Assembly: GCA_025353435.1 (NCBI GenBank)
Contig: JANXQR010000647.1
Coordinates: forward strand, 1 to 33,419
Length of the DNA: 33,419 bases
Source of the DNA: Acidobacteriota bacterium
GTDB taxonomy: Bacteria; Acidobacteriota; Terriglobia; Terriglobales; Acidobacteriaceae
Reading direction: 5' to 3'
The notes under the pieces are model-generated. The model did not search any database. It was not told where the DNA came from and worked only from the letters and a program-made list of their open reading frames with translations. The first letter of the stretch is position 1; the number at the start of each line of letters is the position of its first letter. The position numbers were made by a program, and so were the translations under genes. Shown here in pieces: positions 9,097 through 17,149 of the stretch.

Positions 9097-9113
9097 ATGC
9101 ACTTGCCGTGCCA
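9097..9113 (-). promoter_or_regulatory. Sigma-54 (-24/-12) promoter candidate for the efflux operon
   Basis: Read on the minus strand, TGGCAC at 9113-9108 is followed after five bases by GTGCA at 9102-9098. This gives GG and GC dinucleotides exactly ten bases apart, as in the RpoN consensus TGGCAC-N5-TTGCA (one mismatch in the -12 box). The predicted start is near 9087, four bases before the HlyD ATG, which would make the mRNA nearly leaderless and would fit the missing ribosome-binding site. A perfect palindrome about 100 bp upstream fits an enhancer-binding site. Promoter activity is inferred. Confidence 0.6.
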
Positions 9114-9206
9114 ATTTGAGCCCTCCACTTAGCATCACAAAGTAAAGGGTTTGCAAAGCAAATTGGATGATGAGAGTCTGAATTCGGCTGACCGCTGGTA
9201 CAAGCA

Positions 9207-9226
9207 AGTGTCCGTTTTCGGACACT
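9207..9226. promoter_or_regulatory. Perfect palindrome, probable activator (enhancer-binding) site
   Basis: Arms AGTGTCCG (9207-9214) and CGGACACT (9219-9226) are perfectly complementary around a TTTT spacer. The site lies in the 180-bp gap between the thiolase stop and the HlyD start. Its centre is about 130 bp upstream of the predicted sigma-54 transcription start, a usual distance for an NtrC-family activator site. It is not followed by a T-tract on the minus strand, so it is a poor terminator for the thiolase gene. I saw no second copy of the full palindrome in the window. Confidence 0.6.
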
Positions 9227-9263
9227 CGAAAGCACAAAAAACGCCGTTCTTGCCTTCAGCTAT

Positions 9264-10451
9264 TCAGACCCGTTCGACAGCCATCGCCACGGCATTCCCG
9301 CCGCCCAGACAAAGTGCGGCTACCCCGCGTGTTTTGCCCCGCTGAGCCATCGCTGAAAGCAGCTTCACCAGCACCGCCGCCCCGCTTGCCCCAATCGGAT
9401 GTCCTAAGGCCACCGCGCCACCGTGCACGTTGACCCGCGCCGGATCGAGTTCCAGGTCGCGAATTACCGCCAACGCTTGAACCGCGAATGCTTCATTTAA
9501 CTCGAACAAATCAACGCTACCCGGGTCCCAGCCCACCTTCGACATGAGCTTTCGGACGGCATCTATGGGCGCCAACCCGAACCACTCAGGCTCCCTGCCC
9601 GCCGTAACTGCGCCCCGGACGACCGCCAGCGGCTTCAGTCCGAAATCCCTTGCCCGATCCGCGCTCATAAGCACTACCGCCGCAGCCCCGTCGCTCACTC
9701 CAGGCGCGTTCCCCGCCGTGACGGTGCCGCCCTCCTTAAATGCAGGTTTGAGCCTCCCCAGCACTTCCACTGTCGTCTCCGGCCTGATTCCTTCGTCCGA
9801 TACGAAAAGTCGAGGCGCCTCACCCTTCTTCGCTGCCAGAATCTCGACCGGCAAAATCTCGTCCTTAAACTTGCCCTCCAGTGTGGCCCTTGCGGCCTTC
9901 TGGTGCGATTCGGCTGCGAAGGCGTCCTGTTCCTCGCGGGTTATGCCGTACTTCTCCGCAATCATCTCCGCACCCACGCCCATGTGGAATCCGCGGTAAG
10001 CCTCCCACAGGCCATCGTTCACCATTGCGTCAACTACGGTTCCATTTCCCATGCGATAGCCAGAACGGGCCTGCGGTAGGAGGTAAGGGGCGTTGCTCAT
10101 CGATTCCATGCCGCCCGCCACCATCACTTCCGCGTCGCCCGTCTGAATAGCCTGGGCGGCAAGCGCCACCGCACGCAGGCCAGATCCGCAAACCTGGTTA
10201 ACGGTAAGCGCAGCGGACTCCGCGGGCAATCCTCCGTAGATAGCCGCCTGCCGTGCCGGATTTTGCCCCAGGCCGGCCTGTAGAACGCAACCCATAATGG
10301 CTTCATCCACTTGCGCCGGATCGACCCCCGCCCGCCTGACCGCCTCCCGGACTACGAAAGCTCCGAGCCTCGGGGCGGCAAAGAATTGCAGAGAGCCCTG
10401 GAACTTCCCGATTGGCGTGCGCACCGCTGAAACAATAACGGCTTCCTTCAT
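9264..10451 (-). CDS. Thiolase family protein (acetyl-CoA C-acetyltransferase)
   Basis: This 395-residue cytoplasmic enzyme should catalyse the reversible condensation of two acetyl-CoA to acetoacetyl-CoA, or the thiolytic reverse. The nucleophilic Cys88 lies in VNQVCGSGLRAV, the catalytic His351 in ALGHPIGASGA and the acid/base Cys381 in CLGGGNA, so the active site is complete and the length is typical of biosynthetic or degradative type II thiolases. The frame extends 12 codons upstream, but ATG 10451 is preceded by a near-perfect AGGAGG six bases away and starts the family N-terminus KEAVIVSAVRTPIGKF. It stands alone on the minus strand; no hydroxyacyl-CoA dehydrogenase or PHA synthase is adjacent. 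Whether it serves fatty-acid oxidation, PHB formation or isoprenoid supply cannot be decided from context. Confidence 0.96.
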   Translation of the reverse strand: MKEAVIVSAVRTPIGKFQGSLQFFAAPRLGAFVVREAVRRAGVDPAQVDEAIMGCVLQAGLGQNPARQAAIYGGLPAESAALTVNQVCGSGLRAVALAAQAIQTGDAEVMVAGGMESMSNAPYLLPQARSGYRMGNGTVVDAMVNDGLWEAYRGFHMGVGAEMIAEKYGITREEQDAFAAESHQKAARATLEGKFKDEILPVEILAAKKGEAPRLFVSDEGIRPETTVEVLGRLKPAFKEGGTVTAGNAPGVSDGAAAVVLMSADRARDFGLKPLAVVRGAVTAGREPEWFGLAPIDAVRKLMSKVGWDPGSVDLFELNEAFAVQALAVIRDLELDPARVNVHGGAVALGHPIGASGAAVLVKLLSAMAQRGKTRGVAALCLGGGNAVAMAVERV

Positions 10452-10586
10452 TTCCAACCTCCTGGCGAACGAGCCCAAGCATAGCAATTCCGCTCGTCAC
10501 AAGTGAATGAACGATCGCTGCACACCAAACGGGTTTGTCGTCTCGTCGTTTCGATGTGTAGAGTTGTTTTGCGGATTCGAGACTCC

Positions 10587-10613
10587 TTGTTAGCGTCCTG
10601 AGTTGCCTAACAA
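10587..10613. promoter_or_regulatory. Inverted repeat TTGTTAG-N13-CTAACAA, operator candidate
   Basis: The seven-base arms TTGTTAG (10587-10593) and CTAACAA (10607-10613) are perfect reverse complements around 13 bases. The element lies in the divergent intergenic region between the thiolase (start 10451) and the VWFA gene (start 10706), so it could serve either. The geometry suits a dimeric repressor; no regulator gene is adjacent. Confidence 0.35.
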
Positions 10614-10626
10614 AATGATCGCGCCT

Positions 10627-10638
10627 CGATTTAAATCG
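10627..10638. promoter_or_regulatory. Twelve-base palindrome CGATTTAAATCG, operator candidate
   Basis: This is a perfect gapless palindrome 14 bp downstream of the TTGTTAG/CTAACAA inverted repeat and 67 bp before the VWFA start codon. Its AT-rich core in GC-rich surroundings suits a helix-turn-helix regulator. Function is inferred from position only. Confidence 0.3.
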
Positions 10639-10705
10639 TCGAAACCCCGGAGCGAGATCTCCCGTCCAACCTGAAGGGCAATCCGCAAGGGTAAGGTATG
10701 GTGCC

Positions 10706-13700
10706 GTGCGTAAGCTGATCCTGCTCGCTCTGACAGGCTTTTTGGTGCTGAATGCGCATGGCGCTCGGCGTCTATCTGTCGCTCAACTTGAAGAGACCCT
10801 CACCGTCGCCGTCGCAGAGCATCGCGCGGACGCTGATATTGTGCGCCAGATAGCCGGAATCGAGCTCTCAGAGCGTCTCACGGCGGCCACCCTCGACCGT
10901 CTCGCAGCCCGCATTTCGCTTCAGCCACGAACCGCGCTCGCGCTGCAACTGCTGTCCGATCAATCCGCTTTCCTTGACCCACCCAGTAGCGAATTCCTCG
11001 CCACTGCGGCGCCAGACGCGGAATCACAGCAGCAGATGCTCGAATCGGCGCGCGCCAACTCGGTCGAAACATGGGCCCGCCTTCCGAATTTTTTTGTCGC
11101 CCGCGACACCACCCGCTTCGACGATGGCGCCGAGGTGCTCAAACAAGGCGACTGGCCCGTCCGCGCAGGTCTCCATTCTGTTGGCACGTCCACACGGCAG
11201 ATCACTTTCCGCGACGGCAAAGAGGTCGTAGATCCAACGGCTGAAGCCTCATCCAAGTCGGCCTCCGAACTCGGCTTACACAGCTGGGGGGAATTCGGTC
11301 CGGCCTTAACAGTTGTCTTGACTGACATGGCAAAAACGAAAGCTTCTTTCAGTCATTGGGAGCAGGTCTCCGGGGTGCTGGCCGCTGTCTATCACTACCA
11401 GGTCCCGCGTGAGGCCTCGCATTACGCTGTTACTTACAGCTTTTCACGCGAGCAGATACTCGGCCGAACCCAATACGGTGTCCCGGGTCGTGATCGGTCT
11501 CCCCAGCAAGTCGCCAATATCCCGCGCGCTTCTGAAATTCAGGCATATAGTGAAACTCCCAGCTACCACGGCTCCATCGCTCTCGACCCCACAACCGGCG
11601 CGGTGCTCCGCTTAACCATTGAGGCGGAACTCAGCAAGGGTGACCCCCTCCAGCGCGCGGCAACTGCGATCGAATACGCACCGGTGGTCATCGGTGATAG
11701 GAAATACATCTGCCCATCACGCAGCCTTGCCATTTCCCTCCAACCCCCGGGCCGTGGCGCCTGCGGCTTGAATTCGACCACTCCAGGCGTGGGAAGCAAT
11801 TCTCTCGGTTGGCAAGGCTCTGTTTCCGGTTGCGGCAACTCTCCCGTCCTCCTGATCAACGAGACCACATTCACCAACTACCATCGACTTGGCTCGACGG
11901 CTCGCATCGTGGCGGACGGCTCATCTCCGGCTCCCGAGGACTTCAAACCGTCCGAGTTGAAAGAAGCGACCGCTCCTGTTGCCAATCCGCTACCCCCTGT
12001 GACACAGGAAATGCAATCATCTCGGGGCGGCGGCGATCAAGGTCAGGCGCCTCCCGCCCCGGTCGCTGACTCTTCACCGACCACCTCGACCTCGGCCACT
12101 GTCGCGACACCTCCGGCCCCCGCAACGCCCATAATTCCTGAAGTCAGCATGAGCGATGTTGATGAAGTTCCCGATTTTCCTTCCGGGCCTGCACAAACGG
12201 ATACCGGGTTTTCACTCAAGGTCACCACGCGTCTGGTCGACATCGGGCTCGTGGCTACTGACAAAAAAGGCCACCCGGTAACCGATCTCAAGCCTGAAGA
12301 CTTTGAGGTTTACGACGGAAGTCGCAAACAGGAGATCCGTTTCTTCACCGCTCCCACGGCTCCCGCGCAAATAGCAGTGGCTTCCGCTCAAGTGGCAGTG
12401 ACTCCGCCAGCGCCGGCTGAGCAACCGCATCAGGATTTCTCTAACCGTGCCCCGGAACCCACTCCTTCAGCTCCCCCATCGGCCCCGCGCGAAACAGGTG
12501 GGACGATCCTGCTGGTCGACGAGAGCCACATAGCCTGGGGCGACATGCAGAATGCCCGCAATCACATGCTGAAGTTTCTGGAGACGGTGCCACCCTCAGA
12601 ACGCGTTGGCCTCTACACCATGAACGGACTCGCCTTCCATGTCCTCATCGAGGTCACGTCCGATCACGCCGCACTCACTGCTCGGCTCAAGAAATTCATG
12701 CCCACGGCTCAGTCGCTCCAGAAGGCGCAGGAAGAGGAGACGCGCAATCGCCAGCAATACGATTATGTTCACAACGTTGCCGATCTCAACTCAGTGAACG
12801 GCAATCACAATGACGTGGCCGATGCCGAACAGCCGATCGATCCGCAGCTTCTCACCATGGGCAACAATCCGGCCCGTGCCTCATTGATCATCCTTGCCCA
12901 GGTAGCCCGCCATCTCGCGTCCATTCCGGGGCACAAGAACCTGGTGTGGGTCTCAAGCGATAACGTTTTGGCGGACTGGCAGGATCAGCAGGTTGGAATC
13001 GACAAAAGCCCAAAATCAATCGAGTCATTCGCACTGCGCGCTCAGGAAGCGATGAACGAAGCGCACGCCGCGGTGTACCCGTTTGATGTATCCCAACTTG
13101 AAGCCGGCGGCATCGGGGCTGACCTGCAGCACGCCAACGTGCAGCTTGCTCCGGCGCAGGCAGATAACATGGCTACCGCGGCCTCCGCGGGCGGAGGAGG
13201 CGGAGCCGGGACCTCCGTACGCGACACTGGGAATGGCCGCATCACCGCCACCATGAGTCAGGACCTTCATCCCATCCAGGGACAGGTACGCGATCTGGCT
13301 TCCGCCACGGGAGGCCGCACCATTCGCCGCTCCGGCGACCTGGCTTCCGAGCTTAATGGAATTGTCGACGACGGACGTGCCACCTACCAGTTGAGCATTT
13401 CTCCCGAAGGGCCGGCAGACGATCAGTATCACAAGCTGACAATCAAGCTCACCGGGCGCAAAGGAGTCACCCTCCGCTACCGCACCGGCTACCTCTACGC
13501 CAAGGAGCCGGTAACGCTCAAAGATCGATTCCGGCAGGCCATCTGGCGTCCCACCGATGTAACCGAAATCGGTGTCACCGCTCAGGTAAACGCAAGCGGT
13601 GCCGAGTCTGCCGTCAAGCTCAACATCACTGCTGGTGACCTGGGAATGGAGCAGCGGGGCAGCCGGTGGATGGACAAGCTCGATATTTTCTTCATCCAGC

Positions 13701-13939
13701 GCGATGACGCGGGAATACACGCTCAGGTGGAGGGCCAGACCCTGGGCCTCCGTCTCAAAACAGCCACTTATCAAAACGTTCTGTCACTTGGGGTGCCATT
13801 CGAACGCGCAATTGAGTTGCACTCAGGCATGGCTTCTCTCCGAGTCCTTGTGGTCGATGAAAACTCCGGCCGGATCGGCTCCATCACCATTCCTGCCGCT
13901 GTGCTCCACTCTGCCCCGCTGCAGGCAAAATCGTTTTAG
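10706..13939 (+). CDS. Secreted VWFA-related acidobacterial protein with N-terminal domain shared with next gene
   Basis: This 1077-residue exported protein starts with a signal peptide (MRKLILLALTGFLVLNAHG). Residues about 20-400 resemble the whole of the next gene. A Pro/Ala/Thr-rich linker (about 410-500) follows, then the acidobacterial VWFA entry motif RLVDIGLVATDKKGHPVTDLKPEDFEVYDG (about 506-535), a second Pro-rich linker and a von Willebrand A domain starting near 598 (GTILLVDESHIAWGD). A glycine-rich loop (AGGGGGAG) and a beta-rich tail with LTGRKGVTLRYRTGYLYAK complete it. The MIDAS motif is degenerate: D-E-S-H-I instead of DxSxS. The start is GTG 10706, since no in-frame ATG precedes the signal peptide. 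Function is unknown; VWA domains usually bind protein partners. It begins a plus-strand run of envelope genes. Confidence 0.88.
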   Translation: MRKLILLALTGFLVLNAHGARRLSVAQLEETLTVAVAEHRADADIVRQIAGIELSERLTAATLDRLAARISLQPRTALALQLLSDQSAFLDPPSSEFLATAAPDAESQQQMLESARANSVETWARLPNFFVARDTTRFDDGAEVLKQGDWPVRAGLHSVGTSTRQITFRDGKEVVDPTAEASSKSASELGLHSWGEFGPALTVVLTDMAKTKASFSHWEQVSGVLAAVYHYQVPREASHYAVTYSFSREQILGRTQYGVPGRDRSPQQVANIPRASEIQAYSETPSYHGSIALDPTTGAVLRLTIEAELSKGDPLQRAATAIEYAPVVIGDRKYICPSRSLAISLQPPGRGACGLNSTTPGVGSNSLGWQGSVSGCGNSPVLLINETTFTNYHRLGSTARIVADGSSPAPEDFKPSELKEATAPVANPLPPVTQEMQSSRGGGDQGQAPPAPVADSSPTTSTSATVATPPAPATPIIPEVSMSDVDEVPDFPSGPAQTDTGFSLKVTTRLVDIGLVATDKKGHPVTDLKPEDFEVYDGSRKQEIRFFTAPTAPAQIAVASAQVAVTPPAPAEQPHQDFSNRAPEPTPSAPPSAPRETGGTILLVDESHIAWGDMQNARNHMLKFLETVPPSERVGLYTMNGLAFHVLIEVTSDHAALTARLKKFMPTAQSLQKAQEEETRNRQQYDYVHNVADLNSVNGNHNDVADAEQPIDPQLLTMGNNPARASLIILAQVARHLASIPGHKNLVWVSSDNVLADWQDQQVGIDKSPKSIESFALRAQEAMNEAHAAVYPFDVSQLEAGGIGADLQHANVQLAPAQADNMATAASAGGGGGAGTSVRDTGNGRITATMSQDLHPIQGQVRDLASATGGRTIRRSGDLASELNGIVDDGRATYQLSISPEGPADDQYHKLTIKLTGRKGVTLRYRTGYLYAKEPVTLKDRFRQAIWRPTDVTEIGVTAQVNASGAESAVKLNITAGDLGMEQRGSRWMDKLDIFFIQRDDAGIHAQVEGQTLGLRLKTATYQNVLSLGVPFERAIELHSGMASLRVLVVDENSGRIGSITIPAAVLHSAPLQAKSF

Positions 13940-13999
13940 TACAACGTCTGGCCCAGGAGTTACAATTTTCGCGCCCTTCCAACTCGGAGGAATCACAGC

Positions 14000-15211
14000 A
14001 TGAAACGAACAGGATGCATCGCACTTTTATTGCTCGCAGGGGTTCCGGCGTGGTCTGCCAAAAAGATTACCATTGCGGAACTCAAAGATATGCTTACGAA
14101 CCTGCATCAACAGAGCAAGAGTGATGCCGATGTGTCCAACGCGTTGAAGGAAGTACAGCTCAATGAGGAACTCACCCGAAACATGATGAACAGCCTGGTT
14201 CCGGCTGTCCCAGGGCCCCTTTCAACCGAGCAAATCTACGTGCTTGAAGCGCGGAGTGCCATGCTCGCTCCGCCTCCAAGCGATATTCCCGACACGCCCG
14301 CGCCAGATGCCGCCGCGCAGCAGGCGCTCCTCGCCAAGGCCGATACCTACGCCACCAAGACCTACTCCGCTCTGCCCGGCATCTCGGCCACTCGGACCAC
14401 GTTGCGCTTCCAGGACAACGTCGAAACGCTTGCTGCTGGTTCCGGGTTGCAGGGCAGCGCTACAGACGTGTCCACGGGGTCAGGCACGGTGAGCGCTTAC
14501 CAGTTCGTCCGCTACATCAACGCATCGGACTCACCTATCTCCTTTGAACGCGGCGAGGAAAAGCTTCCGGAGGACAAGACCCACTGGGGTGCAAACGGCA
14601 TGATAGCCCTTGCTCAGCCAGCCCCGAGCCTTGCCCAGGTTTGGGCGGAAGCCAAGGACGGCGGTGCCGTGAAGTGGGTTCGCTGGGAGACCATCAACGG
14701 CCAACCAGCCGCAGTGTTCTCGTTCGAAGTACCAAAGAAAAAGACCCATCTTGCCCTCAACGTCTGCTGCTTCCCCAAGATTGACCAGACGGGGACGGTG
14801 CGATTCACGTCGGCTGGGACCGGGGTCGGAGCCGGGGGGGCCGGCAGCGGCCCGGGAGCAGCGGGGGGCGCCCACGGGAGCCTTCAGACCAACACCGAAT
14901 ACAGTCCCTATAAGGCCGTTGCTCCATATCACGGTGAGTTCTTCATTGAGCCCGAAACCGGGATCATCCTGCGCATGGTCACACAGGTCGAGCTCAAGCC
15001 AAGTGAAGTCGTGCATCAACTCGACACGCGCGTCGATTATGGTCCTGTAACGATCGGTGATAAGTCTCTGGTATTGCCCATGAAAACAGTAGTCGCTACT
15101 GAAGTCGTGCCCTATGGTGAGTCCGGCGGCGGAACCTATCACACCCGCTGCACGCTATTCACATCCGAGTACAAAAACCAGCAACTTACGGGCGCAACAG
15201 CCCAAAAGTAG
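14000..15211 (+). CDS. Secreted protein, stand-alone paralogue of the preceding protein's N-terminal half
   Basis: This 403-residue predicted exported protein has a signal peptide (MKRTGCIALLLLAGVPAWSAK). I recognise no named domain. The start AKKITIAELKDML, the APPPSDIP...APDAAAQQALLAKA segment, the LPGISATRTTLRFQDN segment and the final beta-rich part align by eye with the matching parts of the upstream VWFA protein (ARRLSVAQLEETL, LDPPSSEFL...APDAESQQQML, LPNFFVARDTTRFDDG). A Gly/Ala/Ser-rich insert near residues 272-296, encoded by G-rich DNA at 14818-14880, is absent from the paralogue. ATG 14000 has GGAGG nine bases upstream, and a TACAAT box at 13961 may give it its own promoter. It lies 60 bp after the VWFA gene. 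The shared domain probably has a common surface or periplasmic role. Confidence 0.85.
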   Translation: MKRTGCIALLLLAGVPAWSAKKITIAELKDMLTNLHQQSKSDADVSNALKEVQLNEELTRNMMNSLVPAVPGPLSTEQIYVLEARSAMLAPPPSDIPDTPAPDAAAQQALLAKADTYATKTYSALPGISATRTTLRFQDNVETLAAGSGLQGSATDVSTGSGTVSAYQFVRYINASDSPISFERGEEKLPEDKTHWGANGMIALAQPAPSLAQVWAEAKDGGAVKWVRWETINGQPAAVFSFEVPKKKTHLALNVCCFPKIDQTGTVRFTSAGTGVGAGGAGSGPGAAGGAHGSLQTNTEYSPYKAVAPYHGEFFIEPETGIILRMVTQVELKPSEVVHQLDTRVDYGPVTIGDKSLVLPMKTVVATEVVPYGESGGGTYHTRCTLFTSEYKNQQLTGATAQK

Positions 15212-15264
15212 AACAGGGTCGGCGCTTTGGCCTTTCGGTTCGTATTTGCTACCCTTGCCCTACC

Positions 15265-16545
15265 ATGCACCGCACATTTCTCAGGGTAGTGACCATACTC
15301 CTGCCTTTTCTTCTTGCTCATTCGGTTGGCGGCCAGCAACTGCTCAATCCACAGTCGATCCGCTTTGACGGTGCACCGCAATATTCCACCGATGAGTTCC
15401 TAAGTGTGGTCGGAATAAAAAAGGGCCAGGTTTACACCGCGGACTACTTCAATCAATCCGCTCAGAAGCTCATGGCAACCGGCGTCTTCGACAATGTGGG
15501 CTTCAAATTCGACGGGCTGGAATTGATCTATTCCATCCATGAGAATCCCAACCTGTATTCAGTCGTGATCGGCAATATTCCGATAGAGACCGGTGCGGAA
15601 CTCGATGCACGGCTCCATCAGCAGATCCCTCTATACCACGGAAGAATGCCCTCCGAGGGAACGGTCTTTGACGATGTGCGAAACGCGCTGCAATCAATGG
15701 TTGCTGATGAAGGAATCGACGCCAAGGTGACATTTGTTCCTGGCGGGGATAACCCTGGCAAGAAGGCTACCGCGATTAAATTCTTCATTGACACGCCGCC
15801 TGTCGAGATCGGCGACATCCAGATTACGGGCGCTTCTGATGGTTTGCGTGCTCAGATCGATGAGGCGGCAAAGCGTGTGAACCGGAAGTTCGACGCCACA
15901 AATTCTGCAATAGTCATCGAGGATCAGATCGCCTCCACATACCTCGGTCACGGATATCCGGCCGCCGTCATTCAAGCGCGCCGCTCCGGAAAGCCCGTAT
16001 TGGAAAATGGCGTTGTTCGTGTCCCATATACAGTTACGGTGCAGGAGGGTCACGCTTACAAGCTGGGCTCTGTCAAACTCGCTTCGGGCATTCCGATTGC
16101 GGTGGACGAGGTGGAAAAGCTGACAAGGTCGCGGGATCGCTACACGCAGGAATTCGGTTATGTTACCGGCATGCAAAGTGGAGTTGAAGGCCGGCTGAAG
16201 GGCAAGGGCTATCTGGATTGCAAAGTTAAGGCGAATCCGGAATTCGATGAAACTGCCGGAGTTGTGAACTACACAATCGATGCCGTTCCAGGCCCCCAGT
16301 ACCACCTCGGACTCCTCCAATTCGACAACGTCAGTGATTCCCTCCGCAGTCTCCTTATGCGAAATTGGCAGATGATGCCGGGCGATCCCTTCAATGAAAG
16401 TTATGTCGCCAACTTCATCCTGTTCGCGCAGAAAAGCGACCCGGTGCTGGAACGCAGTCTCGCGGGAGTAAAAGCCACTTACGACGCCCATTCGAATCCC
16501 GATACGCATGAGGTCAACCTTGTGATTCGCCTGCAAAGGCAATAG
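15265..16545 (+). CDS. Exported protein of about five POTRA-like repeats, without a beta-barrel
   Basis: This 426-residue protein has a signal peptide (MHRTFLRVVTILLPFLLAHSVGGQ) and then what looks like five consecutive POTRA units, near residues 27-100, 101-183, 184-265, 266-345 and 346-426. Typical POTRA marks recur: IRFDG...YSTDEFLSVVGIKKGQVYTADYFNQSAQKLMATGVFDNV, SEGTVFDDVRNALQSMVADEGID, and IEDQIASTYLGHGYPAAVIQAR. BamA/Omp85 proteins carry POTRA repeats followed by a C-terminal barrel of about 350-400 residues. Here the frame ends right after the fifth unit and the next gene starts 17 bp later, so no barrel is encoded. It may be a periplasmic chaperone or accessory factor for the preceding secreted proteins. 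Repeat boundaries are estimates. Confidence 0.8.
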   Translation: MHRTFLRVVTILLPFLLAHSVGGQQLLNPQSIRFDGAPQYSTDEFLSVVGIKKGQVYTADYFNQSAQKLMATGVFDNVGFKFDGLELIYSIHENPNLYSVVIGNIPIETGAELDARLHQQIPLYHGRMPSEGTVFDDVRNALQSMVADEGIDAKVTFVPGGDNPGKKATAIKFFIDTPPVEIGDIQITGASDGLRAQIDEAAKRVNRKFDATNSAIVIEDQIASTYLGHGYPAAVIQARRSGKPVLENGVVRVPYTVTVQEGHAYKLGSVKLASGIPIAVDEVEKLTRSRDRYTQEFGYVTGMQSGVEGRLKGKGYLDCKVKANPEFDETAGVVNYTIDAVPGPQYHLGLLQFDNVSDSLRSLLMRNWQMMPGDPFNESYVANFILFAQKSDPVLERSLAGVKATYDAHSNPDTHEVNLVIRLQRQ

Positions 16546-16561
16546 CCGGTATTCTCTTGCC

Positions 16562-17149
16562 ATGCTGCATACAATCTTCGATCACATGTTCACACTGCCG
16601 CTTCCCTTCCTGGAAAAGCTGCTTCGACCCGTCATCGTCTACCTCGTGCTGGTGGTGCTGCTTCGCCTGTTCGGCAAGCGGGAACTCGCCCAGCTGAATC
16701 CGTTCGACCTGGTGGTTTTGCTATCACTCTCCAACACCGTGCAAAACGCGATCATCGGCGATGACAACTCGATCTCCGGCGGCGTTATTGGCGCCGTAGG
16801 ACTGCTCGGCATTAATTGGCTCGTGGTGCGAACGCTCTACAACTCACCTCGACTCACCCGAGTGATCGAAGGCAGTTCAACACTTCTCGTGACCGATGGT
16901 GAAATTGATATGCCCGCCTTGAAGCGCGAATCCCTCACGGAAGAAGAGCTGATGGAGGTCATCCACCGCCAGGGCTTTGAAAGACTCGACCAAGTGGGAC
17001 GCTGCGTACTCGAGCCTAACGGCACCTTCTACGTGGAACCCGTAGAACCATCCTCGGCGGATCGGCAGCACACTGAAGTGCTCGCGCGGATTGATTCCCT
17101 CATGAAGGAGGTTGCCGGGCTGCGAGCAGATATGACGAGGAATTCATGA
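16562..17149 (+). CDS. DUF421/YetF-family membrane protein
   Basis: This 195-residue protein has three N-terminal membrane helices (LLRPVIVYLVLVVLLRLFG, FDLVVLLSLSNTVQNAII, GGVIGAVGLLGINWLVVRTLY) and a soluble C-terminal domain. The signatures GKRELAQLNPFDLVVLLSLSNTVQNAI and TEEELMEVIHRQGFERLDQVGRCVLEPNGTFYV are typical of the DUF421/YetF family, whose biochemical role is poorly defined. Length is normal. TATTCT seven bases before ATG 16562, with no clear ribosome-binding site, raises the possibility of a leaderless transcript. The stop overlaps the next start as ATGA, so translation of the two genes is likely coupled. Confidence 0.9.
   Translation: MLHTIFDHMFTLPLPFLEKLLRPVIVYLVLVVLLRLFGKRELAQLNPFDLVVLLSLSNTVQNAIIGDDNSISGGVIGAVGLLGINWLVVRTLYNSPRLTRVIEGSSTLLVTDGEIDMPALKRESLTEEELMEVIHRQGFERLDQVGRCVLEPNGTFYVEPVEPSSADRQHTEVLARIDSLMKEVAGLRADMTRNS

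Noticed and set aside
13025..13774. Minus-strand frame of 249 residues inside the VWFA gene
   Set aside because: Shadow of the coding strand; the VWFA frame carries the signal peptide, family motif and C-terminal pattern.
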